From the NCBI GenBank assembly GCA_932521025.1, contig OW051473.1, positions 4,092,001-4,156,000 of the forward strand: a stretch of 64,000 bases of DNA. Direction: 5' to 3'. The position numbers were made by a program, and so were the translations under genes. Of this stretch, positions 1-14,986 are shown one piece after another (within the stretch, counting starts at the first letter, position 1; each line of letters begins with the position of its first letter). The notes beneath the pieces are model-generated. The model made no database searches, was not told where the DNA came from, and saw nothing but the letters and a program-made list of their open reading frames with translations. Origin of the DNA: Oscheius onirici (taxonomy: Eukaryota > Nematoda > Chromadorea > Rhabditida > Rhabditidae).

Positions 1-139
1 TGCTGTGAACTCTGTCATTTCCAACTTGTAAACATTGGTTGTAAGGACACTTTATTACAAAAATTATTAAGGTCGACAAATTGGTCGATGAGACCCGAAA
101 TTTGGAGGGTAAATGCGCGAATATCACAACAAAGGGCGA

Positions 140-1851
140 TTATTTTCCAGCTCCGGAAAATGTGGGAGTGTATTGGCAAGATTCGTAGTCGACGGGAGAG
201 ATCATGTTGAAAGCCTTGGTCATGACATTAATGTAGTCTAAAGTACTTGATGAAATGGGAATATTATGATACTTACTGTTGTCTTCCAAGAACTGGAGAA
301 CATCCTTCATGTGCTGCTTTCTGAACCTTTCGGGGTCACGAGCAATGACAAAGACTGGGAATCTGACCCAGGTGGACACAATAGCATAGTCGTATTGGTT
401 GTACTCATTCAGAGGACCCTTCTTGATTACCCAGACTAAAATTTCAATGTCAACCTGTTTAAATAGGCTTTTTACAAGGCTCAGCGTCAGGAGAATTGCT
501 GTTATGGAGAACAAACTGGCCGGTTTCTCCAGATTTGAATCCATATCCAAGAGCGAATCTGAATAAAGAAATATTTTCGGAATTTTTGAGTTTTACCTGG
601 GAGAACCGTTGGGGTTTCCTTCTCTATAGAACTTGAGAATGGTGAAAGAGGCAGAGTAGGTGCTGTTGGTAAGGGCTCCGACTGAAAAGCAAGTGTTTCT
701 TTTCGTGGCCAGTTAAAATTACAGTGAGTAACAGTGCAGGCTTCGCGGATAACGTGGGGCGAGTTGATGACCTGGAACCATCTTCCCATCATGCGGGCCA
801 CGTCAACATTGTCGGCATGAGGATGAACAGCCCTGAAAGGAAAAATCTCATTCACACATTCCGGAACACATTGTATCGCTGACCGACTATCGCTCAGCAC
901 TTTTGCGGGTATTAAAGCCAAGGTCAGGTGAGAAGTGGAACTATTTCAGTGAAAGTAGCGAACCTGAAGACATCCTTGGCGAGATTTTTTGCTGTATCCT
1001 TGGGAAGAATGCGACTGATGGAGGAGCCGAGAAGTGTGTTAGTAGGAGGAATCATCTGGGGCACCAGCTGACCAACCTAAAATTTCAGATTAATGACAAG
1101 AATATAAAATATAATGCTACCAAGTAGTTGAAGTTGCTGAGACCAGGAATGGTGTTAACACCAGGGATGGTAGGTGCATCAGAAGGACCTGGAAATCCGG
1201 GAACAGGAATTGGAGCCAGGCCGGGAATGTTTCCGGAAGCAACTCCTTGGAGATCAACGCGGTCAGATCCAGCAGAATTGACAATATCGTTGAGCTGGTC
1301 GCTCTAGAAAATACTTGTAAAACTGAAAATATTGCATATTTACCTGGAAGAAAGAGCTAGGGGCACGTCGGATATTCTTGGGATCACCGCTTATTCCTCC
1401 CATACCAAGCCTCTCCATGATAGATTCGGCTACCTGTCCAATTTTGTAAAGATCGGCCTTGTTTCCGTTAGCAACGACTTCGGGGTTAATCTTCTGAAAG
1501 CCAACATGCTTCTTCCCTTTTTTACGCAGACATAAGTCATTTTTAATTGTCAGGAAAAAACTGTGTCACGCGCGAGAAAGTTGATTACTGGGTCATGCAA
1601 CATAATCGCTGAGAACATGACCAGTATCTTAAAACCCTCACTTTTCTTTACAGGAGTCGATGGGCAGTGAACTAAACTTCAAAAAAAAACATAAGAAAAT
1701 ATTTTAATAATAATCCCTGAAACAGTGACGTTCTTACCTCCTTCGTGAGTGGAACAGCGTTGCTGAAGCTCTCAAACGACGGCGCAGCTTCTTGAGCCGG
1801 GACGGCGGCGCCTACGGCGAAAAGGACGAGCAGCAAGCACGATCCTTGCAT
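140..1851 (-). CDS. Secreted lipocalin-domain protein 1 (LPR-like), multi-exon
   Basis: First gene of the lipocalin cluster. The start codon at 1851-1849 opens a signal peptide (MQGSCLLLVLFAVGAAVPAQ), and exon 1 ends near 1738 at a GTAAG donor. Middle exons (about 1493-1344, 1303-1128, 1077-970) encode a Gly/Pro-rich linker with repeated IPG-type runs. The lipocalin domain begins with MMGRWFQVINSPHVIREAC, which carries the conserved GxW motif, and continues into YDYAIVSTWVRFPVFVIARDP, equivalent to the second conserved lipocalin strand. A Cys near the C terminus (SCQYTP) probably pairs with the one after the GxW motif. The stop TAA is at 142-140. Lipocalins carry small hydrophobic ligands, and nematode LPR proteins act in apical extracellular matrix; the matrix role here is inferred. 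Exon edges in the middle are approximate. Confidence 0.8.
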
Positions 1852-2606
1852 TTCACACTGCGGTCAACTGACCCACTTGTACACCACCCCTTTGCGATTC
1901 GGTCATCAATCAATCGAAATCGCCGTTTGCCCTGGATTTCCTTGGGATGCCGGCGGCTATCAGGTCGTATTCTAGTCAACAAGCACAGTTAATGCCCTAA
2001 CCCATGAGCGATTTGGCTGACCGGTTGAAGGCCGGTTTTGCGGTCAACTGTACTAGTAGCTGGTTACAGGGTAACTGTTAGAGGAATACTGTTGTTCGTG
2101 TCAGTCGGTATTCAGAAATGGTTGTCACACACTTTATTACGGACTGTGAAGAAACAGTAGTATTGGAAGAAACGGATGTTCCTATAAATTACATTTGTAA
2201 AAGCCACGTTTTAGTTGAAAATGATCGAAGCCATTTTACAAACACTCTCTATGGATCAATTTTACAAACACTTTTGTAGGACATTTGAACAGTCCCACAA
2301 GGTTTGTCTTACAAATCAGAGTTCTTTAAAGCCATAAGAGTTGTATAATTTTGAAATTTTATTATGCGGCAAATAATAGTACAACAATATTCGCTGGCTA
2401 CTAAAATAACACAATCTTTTGGGGAACAATTATTAGGGGAATGAGTAACTCGTCTGTATATACAGCGTAATGCACGGACCTCGGCCTTTGGAGATTTTTG
2501 GTGGAGAAATACCTAGGATATCACATAAAGGGGTTACACCCGAATAAGTTGGAATTAGAAATACAAATAAATCACATAAACTGAGATTTGAGAGAAGATA
2601 TCCTTC
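1852..2606. other. Intergenic, lipocalin 2 to lipocalin 1
   Basis: AT-rich spacer of about 750 bp that should hold the 3' UTR of the upstream minus-strand lipocalin and the promoter of the next one. A short direct repeat, GCGGTCAACTG, occurs close to 1860 and 2040, the first copy just upstream of the lipocalin 1 start codon. No coding exon recognised. Confidence 0.5.
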
Positions 2607-4663
2607 TTAACCGGCAATGTTGAAAAGGCTGGGAGGGAAGGTACACATAGAGTTGTCGACCGGAGCCAAGATGTTCAAGAATCGGGAGAAACCGTTGAGA
2701 AGTCCTTTGGTCTCGAGGAACGTGTTCACTTCAGCCTCGTATTTCTAAAAGAAGGTTCTTGGCTGAACTTAGCCGCTTACTGACCTGTTTGAAAACAACA
2801 GGGTCACGAGCAAAAACGTAGATGGGATAGTTGCAGTTGGTTGACATAACGGCATATTCGTACTCGTTGTTGCTTCCAACTGGCCCGACATGGATGACGT
2901 GCACTAAATTTTCTGATTAAAAAACGTTTTTCAACATCAGTTACCGTCAACGTCTTCAGAATTGCTGGTCGTTCTATAGATGAGCTCTCCAGGCTCCTTC
3001 ACAATCGCATAACCAGAAGTAATCTTGGGTTTTCCATAAGGAGTTCCGTCGGTGGTGTACTCGAAGATTTCGAAGATAGATCCAACCCCTCCGTCATTGA
3101 CGCTTGACAGTTTTTTGTAAGCAACCATGCTGCAGGGTCCAGAAGAAAGAGGAGGGCTGTAGATTACCTAAACATTTGAGTGTGATTCCCTTTGGTTTAA
3201 TTTTACCTGATACCACTGTCCCATAAACTGCTCGAGGTTGAATTCAACGGGAACAGGCTTTTGTGTGCAGAGAGGAGAGTTGGGCTGAATGATAATATTT
3301 TTGACGAGTTCCAAGTTTTCACTGATGGCGGCGGATTGTGCGGAAGAGAGAACAACAGTTCCGTTGTTATCGCTGGAGGTTTCGTTATTCTAAATTTGTA
3401 AGTTACTTCCGTTTAAATCATGTGAACCTGTACTGTTCCAGCAGTCAGAGCCTTGTACAGAACGTTGGAGATCATCGACTTGCCAGGAAGAGGACTGTTT
3501 TCTCCTCCAATCAAATTTGACATGGCTCTTCCAAGAGCATTTCTGTCGTCAGGAGTGACTTCTCCAGTGGCATTTCTCTTGGCAGCTTCAGCGGCCTTCT
3601 TGGAACCGAGACCAATCATGTTCAGAATAGTTCCGATGAGACCTCCGGAAGAAGTAGAGGTTTCCTCGGAAAGTCCTCCGTACTAAATTAAAATAAATTA
3701 AAGAAGTTGTTACAATTTTACCTCCTCAGCGTTAACATTATCAGGAACATCATCGATGGAAGAAGCAACACCAGAAACGGATTGAGGTGCGCGACGAATA
3801 CCAGAATCAGAAAGGAATCCTCCCTCAGGAACCTTGAAAATTAAATAGTGCAAAGAAACAAAAGTATTATTACCTCGGGAGCAGCTTCAATAGAAGGAAG
3901 AGCAGGAGCGCTGCTTCCGACATTCTTGACCTGAGATTCTACGAGACCAGCGTAAGGTGACTTGGGAATTTTTGGCAGATGGAAAATCTAAAGGACACGC
4001 ATGTTGAAAGCGGTCAAGGCTAAAATCGTACGTTAGGAATACCAGCAATTGAGCTTGGAGATTCACCAGATCCCTCGACTTCGTTTGACTTCTGTAAAAC
4101 CAATTGTTACAACAATTAACTGCTGAATATCGTGGTAGGCCGGAACGGAGCAATTAAGTCAGGGACCGACTGTATAAACTAGTTGCAGTGGTCAACAGCA
4201 AGTGACCCAGTGATGTACCCAAAATGTATCGAAATGTACTTGCCTGGGGAGAACGACGAATACCTCCACTGAGAACATTCTGAGAGTTCTGCTGAAGAGA
4301 GAAACCGGCACCGTTCGGGTTGAAGCCAGGAGGAAAGGCCTGTCCTGGGTTCTCGGGAGCTGTGAAAAAAGACTCGAGAGTTTTCTCCAACTCGTTGGGA
4401 ACATGGACTGGACCATGGTTAGAAGGCTGAGGCTGATAGTCACTGCCAATCTCGTAAGTCTTCTCAGGGAAGAGTCCGCCAGGTCGAGGACCCATAAGGG
4501 TATCCATCAACTGAGCAGCATGCCCATCGAGTTCGAAGAACTTTTTGAACTCGGGAGGGACTGTGGGCTTGGGTGCATATCGAGGAGCTTGAGGAAGGTT
4601 GAAAGGATCATGCTGCCCGGTAGCTACGGCCACAAGAGCCACCAAGAGAGAGAACCACAACAT
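2607..4663 (-). CDS. Secreted lipocalin-domain protein 2 (LPR-like), multi-exon
   Basis: The start codon at 4663 opens a signal peptide (MLWFSLLVALVAVATG). Exon 1 encodes a long Pro-rich N-terminal region (FNLPQAPRYAPKP) with an IRRSPQ motif at its 3' end. Later exons encode a repeated IRRAPQ motif, a helical segment (LGSKKAAEAAKRN) and then the lipocalin domain: MGQWYQVIYSPPLSSGPC with GxW, EYEYAVMSTNCNYPIYVFAR, and a final Cys (SMCTFPPSLFNIAG). The stop TAA is at 2609-2607. Exon 1 uses a GC donor (CAG|GCAAGT at 4246-4238): every GT donor before the in-frame stop gives the wrong phase, whereas this one joins in frame to the exon starting at 4091. It lies only 120 bp downstream of lipocalin 3. 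Family assignment is firm; ligand unknown. Confidence 0.82.
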
Positions 4664-4783
4664 AGCCGACTGACTGGAAAAAAGGGAGCGCGCCGCCCCG
4701 CGGGTAGATGCCCTTTATGACACGATTTATTGCGAGATGCAGACACACAAACAGCGTTATTATGTGGGAAGGAAGTGGGTCAC

Positions 4784-6105
4784 TCAATGGCCTTGGGTGC
4801 CGACAAAGCGCTCCAAAGTCTTCTTAGGGTCACGCAACAGATCAGCCAGGGGCATGCCGGACATCTGAGTTTCGGGCGTGGTTCCATTCTTAGAGCGCTC
4901 GCTGAGTTCTTGATTCTTCAGGACACTAAAAATCGGTATTTCATATCTGGTGAAACGCTGAAATACCGTCTGGCAAAGACTTCCTTCTCGGATGGCCACT
5001 CACAGTCAGGACCCTGGTAAATGGCACGAGGACTGTTCCAGAACACCTTTCCTCCAAAACCACGAGTCTCCATCCAGTCGGTGACCTCTTTGTTGTACTT
5101 CTGAAAAGAGATTCCCTTATTTCGCATCAATCTTTGTGACACTGTTTCGGTCAATGGATAGCTTGTCGCCGCGTTCAGATTAGCAGGCATATCGTTCTTT
5201 TGAGGCGCCTGACCCAGTTCACTCGGTCAGTGTAAGATTTCGCATCACACTTTTTTCAACGTGACACAATTCCACAAATTTCACGGTCATCTGTGTTTCG
5301 GTACCAACCTGGAAGAAGGACAGCGGATCACGGGCGTACACGGCCAGTGAAAGTCTATTAGCATCCGTGACAATCATGTACTGAATGGGCTCGTTGGAAG
5401 AAGCCGTTTCGTTGTCAAAAGAAGGACCAGCAGCAATAATATGAACTGAAAAGATCGTTCAAAATACTAAAAAGGCCTACACTGGCGAGGGTAGAAATAT
5501 TCTTCAGTGTACATCCAATATTGTCCGGGACCAACTTTGCTCAAATCTCTCTTATAGGTTTCAATGGGACCAGTCTTGGAAACAACTCTGTAGGCTTCTT
5601 CCATAGAGAATCCGTCATCTCCCATAATGGCATTTGGAGTAACTTAATAAATTTCTGCAAAAAAAAAAAAATAAAAAATGCTTACAATAAGCGATAGGAC
5701 AGAACATCTGGGTTCTGAAAACGTCAAAATTGACAGCAGCTTTGTACATCTGAATTTGAAAGTTTTCTGCATCTGAAATATAACAAAACCTGGTACCATC
5801 TACCCATGAGCATGTCGACCGGTACATTAATAGTATCTACATGAGTCTCCAACATTTTGCCAATCCCGCCAATCAGACCCGTGATAGTGTTGAAATCCAG
5901 CTGAAAAACGTCCCATATCTACGGTCATTTCTTCCCCAATTCAAGAGATGGGATCTCTTTCCGCGCGCGAGATTACGCAATGACCATCTGTTCTGTTGCA
6001 ATCGGGAGATCTGGAATGGAAGGAAAGAGATGCGCTCACAGTATTCTCTCCAATAGCCAGTGCTGTCTGCAGACAGCAGACAAGGAGAAGAGCGTTCTTC
6101 AGCAT
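4784..6105 (-). CDS. Secreted lipocalin-domain protein 3 (short form)
   Basis: The start codon at 6105-6103 gives the signal peptide MLKNALLLVCCLQTALA; upstream in-frame Met codons were rejected because they precede this hydrophobic segment with polar sequence. The exon ending NT joins by phase 0 to an exon encoding a short linker and the lipocalin GxW motif (MLMGRWYQ). The domain continues with FRTQMFCPIAY, a strand containing SNEPIQYMIVTDANRLSLAV followed by YARDP, and a tail containing GPDC and an LLRDPKKTLERF helix. The stop is at 4784. Unlike its three neighbours it has almost no low-complexity region between signal peptide and domain. It lies 120 bp upstream of lipocalin 2 on the same strand, spacing compatible with an operon. 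Confidence 0.75.
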
Positions 6106-6294
6106 CGGTGGACAGTCGACTGACTGGGACCGACCTTGGCGCCCGCAGCCCAATTTCGATAAGTGCAGTTCACAACAACGGTCATTCTAGGTCAACCAAA
6201 ACAAGTACTACCAGGTTGACAAAGTATAGTGTTTATATTTTTATTAGCATTATTAATGTACAACGTTTTGCACGAGGTCACTGAGGTGAGATGA

Positions 6295-8384
6295 CTATTT
6301 TCCGAAGACTTCGAAGGTACTGTCGGCGTATTGACAGCTGTTGTAGGAGGCAGGCTGGAGCATGTTGAAGGCGCGGATGAATCCGTTGACGAATCCTTCC
6401 TTCTCGAGCCAGATGAGAACCTGCAATTTGATGTAGATATAGTTTATAAACCTTCTTACGTCTTTTTGGTACTTGGCCTTGAATGTATCAGGATCCCTGA
6501 CCAAGACAGTAACAGGGTATTTAACCCAGTTGGAAACAATGGCGTATTCATATTGGCTGTTTCCGAAAGGATCCTTGCCCTCAGGTCCGAGCTTGTAAAT
6601 CCAGACTAAACGACATAGTTTAAGGTTTTCGTAAAAGATGAACTTACAGGGTTGAGTATCAGAAGCTTCAGAGGAGTGAAGAGTAAGCATGGCATCCTTG
6701 TTTCCACCACGGAAAGCATATCCGATCGAGTACTTGACAGGTCCGAACTCGGATCCCTCTCTGTAGATCTTGAGAGCGGTAAAAGTGGCGGTTTTCTCGT
6801 TTTTGGTCAGTCCTCCGTCTAAAATCCCTCGTTATTAACGAAACTCAATTGAACTTACAGTGATGGACAACACAACGCTGCTCGGTAGCACGAGGAGAGT
6901 TGATTCCTTCGAACCAACGTCCCATGAACTTGGAGAGATCGAATCCTTGAGGAGTATCGGGAAGAAGAGCATCGGTAACATTGTCGGCAAGGGTTTGGAG
7001 TTGCTCAGGAGGAAGAACATCAGCAAGAGTTGTTCCGTTGGAGACACGACGAGTGACAGATCCTGTAATATAGTTCTTAGAAAATCCCTAGGTCAACACC
7101 CGATATTGGCGATCCCGGAATGGGTGAAAGTTAGTTCTGCGCGCTCCATTAACACACTTAAATTTTGCGCAGTAAACAACTGATAAAAGATTTTGAAAGC
7201 TTACCGATAAGTTTAACAATGTCGATCTGTCCTTGAGAGTTACGCGGGATTCCTCCGGGAAGGAGAGGGATTCCAGGAATACGGGGAAGTCCAGCGTGGG
7301 TAGGAGAGTGAGATCCACCTCCTCCGAGGGCAGCAGCAAGTCCGGACAAAACACCGTGGGTAGGAGAAGAAGGCTTTCGGCGAATATCACGGCTGGTGGT
7401 AATAGTAGGAGTATCGTCCTGAGAGGCTGACACGGTAGGAACTCCAGAAGCTTTAGCTGCAGAACCTGTAGCTCCTTGAGTTCCAAGAACGGAAGGAAGA
7501 GAGTTGGAAAGAGCATCAGCAACTCCGGCTGAACAAGTAATAAGTTTCCTCTGATTTCACAACTTACTGTCTTTCACCAACTTTCTAATGGAGGTGGACA
7601 ACAGGCCAATGAGCCCATTCTCTCCTGGCTGGTCAGCTGGGAGAGGGACAGACGCAGCTCCTCTGTAGGGTCCAGGATTGGCAGCTTCTCTTTGCAGAGC
7701 AGAGATCTGGTCGTTGAAGTTAGGATTAGCTTGAGCAAGCACGTTTCCATCGGCTTGAACTCCCTTGGGTTGTTGAGCAGGAGGGACGGCTTGAACAGGA
7801 ATACCAGCAGCACGCATCTCCTGAAATGTTATAGGTAAGTTTAGTTAGGGAAAGCGCATACCTGGAGAGCTCCAGCGATACCATTGGGATGGTTTCCAGT
7901 GAGTCCGGGAATTCCGAAAGAGTCAAGACCGAAAAACTTGATCAGCTGGTTCTGGACATCAGGAGGGATAGTGACGGGAGGAGCTGACGCTACAGCAGGC
8001 TGAAAATTACAAGAATACTAATACGGAAGCAGCGCACCTGTTGGCGAGGTACAAACTGCTGTGTGCCTGGAGGAGCAGGCTGGAAGACAGGCTGTTGAGC
8101 AGCGGGAGGAGCAGGAGGGAGAACTCCAGCTTCAGCAGTGGTGGGTTGAATTTGACGAGGAACAGAGGCAGCTGGGGGAACTGCAGCATTGGTCTGGGGA
8201 ACAGGTACAGCCCGGGGAGGAGGACTCTGAAAATTCTTCTCTGAAAGACTAAACGTGAAAATCTTACCTCGAAGCCGCTCTTTCCTACTGGGCTAGGTCC
8301 AAGCCTGATTACAACTGGTCTGTTGGAATCCTGCTGAGCTAGAGCAGTAGCCGCCAAAGCGGCTATCACGAAGAGCGCCTGCAT
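6295..8384 (-). CDS. Secreted lipocalin-domain protein 4 (LPR-like), long Pro/Gln linker
   Basis: The start at 8384 opens a signal peptide (MQALFVIAALAATALAQQ). The next exons encode a Pro/Gln/Ala-rich linker (for example QQPVFQPAPPGTQQF), a hydrophobic stretch (LIKFFGLDSFGIPGL), a charged IRRKPSSPTHG motif and a Gly-rich run. The C-terminal lipocalin domain starts at FMGRWFEGINSPRATEQRC (GxW motif), followed by YGGLTKNEKTATFTALKIYR, then QYEYAIVSNWVKYPVTVLVR, and ends SCQYADSTFEVFGK with the stop at 6295. At least eight coding exons with short introns. The RRxP motif in the linker recurs in lipocalin 2 and may be a processing or interaction site; that is inference. An extracellular matrix role is likely but not shown. 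Confidence 0.82.
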
Positions 8385-8934
8385 TTGGAATAGACGGTAG
8401 AAATGCCGATCTGTACGCCTGCGGTGTTTGGAGGCGTGTCAAGGTCCCGCAGATCCGACCTATTTCGTCTGCCCTTTAGCGGGCATGACATCCAAAAGCA
8501 GGTCACACATGTTCAGCGGTTTCACTTGAGCTTAGTCAGGAGCCAAGTTTCCCGCCGCGCGTTCCACGAAGAAGATTGAACGACGGAAACTGGAAAATAG
8601 AGTGAACATTCTGAGTCCCCAGCTCTATCCTTTGTCGGTCCCTTTCTTTCGTAAGACAGCCAAGCGAGAGAATCGTGGCCGTTTCTTAACATGAATACGA
8701 ATGTGAGAGCCGTTTGCCACGCATAATGGGTCCCATATATAAAAGGACGGCTAAAACAGACAACTTGATTGCAACAGTTTATTACAAAAACTACCTCGCG
8801 AAAGATAGGATCTCGTATTAAAAGATTAACTAAGGACGGAAATTAATACAATATATTATACAGTGAGAAATCGCATGCACTCGGAAAAAGACAGACAGCT
8901 GGGGCGGGTACATTTTGATATAAGCAGAAGTTTC
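8385..8934. other. Intergenic, USP7 3' end to lipocalin 4 start
   Basis: Minus-strand 3' UTR of USP7 on the right and lipocalin 4 upstream region on the left. An AATAAA signal for USP7 lies on the minus strand near 8778-8783, about 155 nt past its stop codon. No coding exon seen. Confidence 0.45.
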
Positions 8935-13363
<4,429 letters not shown>

Positions 13364-14986
13364 GTTCGGTTAAACGAAGGCTAAAGACCCTGAAATAATT
13401 GGAATGTGACGAGGGAAACAGAAGAGAATAAACGGAAACGACAAATCAAAACATCAGAAGTCGATAGTGTTTATATTGCCGAATTTACAAACAGCAAATG
13501 ATCAAAAGTTCAAATGAAAGTGTTTCAGCCCATAGGAAGCAGAATTGATTCAAGCGCCTTTTTGAAAATGTCATTTCGAAAATAATGAGGAAAGAGGAAA
13601 ATCGATAGCGAGGCACGTGCCATAAAAATGAGGTTTGGCCAATCGTATTGTTTTTAGAAATGATAGGCCCTTACGGCAGCAATAGAATGAAGTAGAGATT
13701 TGATAGGAAAATGAAAGATACGATTGGGTATAAGCAGAATGTTCGTTAACGTTCGAACTTGGTAGGCAATGTGTGAGAAAATTGAAAGAAATGGTTTGAA
13801 ACAGAACAGTTAAAGAAGATGGAAATCGATAGATATGAACGCGTTCGCAATTTGGACAACAGCAAAGCCTGTATTGGCGCATTTACAAAAAAGGTCACTT
13901 TGTTGACAAGAAATGACAAATGTCGGTCTCAAGATTTCGCGGATAAATGAAGGTGAAATGGATTAAAATTGGAAATGATTGCTCAAAAGTTGAAAGTGCA
14001 TACAAAAGCGTGTTTTTAGATATATCAGCAATAAAAGGCACCGTTTCACAACAATGTTTTTTGAGTTGGGTCTGCGTCCCTGACGCCATAGCTGAGTTAG
14101 AGCGCCGTTTTCGTTTTATTGGCGAGACCCGTGACATCGTTGTAGGACCATTCCAGAAATGGTTAGTTTTTCCTACCTAATATTCACATTTGCAACAATT
14201 CAAAACAAGACGGGAAATGAAAAATACACGAAAACAGCCTCATCAAAGGTAGTAAAACAGGAAACAACCTATTTTCAATAATTTTAAGGCCGTTTTCTGA
14301 ACATGACAAGTTCACGGCCGTTTGCCGCGTGATCATGTGTGTGCTACGGTAGACAGCGGCTGTGTTATTCAAATTCGAAAGCAAACGTGATTGCTTAGCG
14401 AAAAACAATAACAACTTCAAAACAAGCGTGAAAATTAGCTGAGATATATGGATTCGAATTTCGCAATAATGTCTAGAGATGTTGACAAACTTTTGCACTC
14501 GTAATTTCTGCTGTACGAAATTGGGCAGAAGCCCTGCTTTCCCAGTGATTCCAGCTGTGGGGCAGTATCAGATTCTGAACATAGCACTTTTCGGTATCTC
14601 CACAGTTTTGATGGATGATGTAAAAGTCACATATTTAGCTTTCTAGCTATAAGTTTACGGCCGAAGCATTCAACGTAATATTCGCCTGGTTTGGGCGACT
14701 CGTGACTTTGATTCGTGGTAGTATCACTATTGGAAAAACCAACGTTGTTTTGGGTTCTTTTTTGTTTCGCGAACGACACTTTGTAGACTTTTTGCCAAAT
14801 CAATTTCTACCTATAACAAAACTTTCCAATATTAACCACGTACAGAAATTAAAACATTTTATTGACAGGATTGCTGTGACTCGAGATTTCAAAATAAGCT
14901 GCGACTAGTGATCCGCATTCAGGATGAGACCCAATAATATCACGACTGGAGAGAATTACGTAGCAGAAGGGGATATGTACAGATGC
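13364..14986. other. Intergenic, TOM1 3' end to USP7 promoter
   Basis: About 1.6 kb of mostly AT-rich DNA between two minus-strand genes. Open frames up to about 100 codons occur on both strands, but none has a signal peptide, a recognisable motif or splice sites in phase with a neighbour. I see nothing that can be called a gene. Confidence 0.4.

Noticed and set aside
8737-8746. TATATAAAAGG box on the plus strand
   Set aside because: No plus-strand gene follows it; the neighbouring genes read on the minus strand, where the motif is not correctly oriented.
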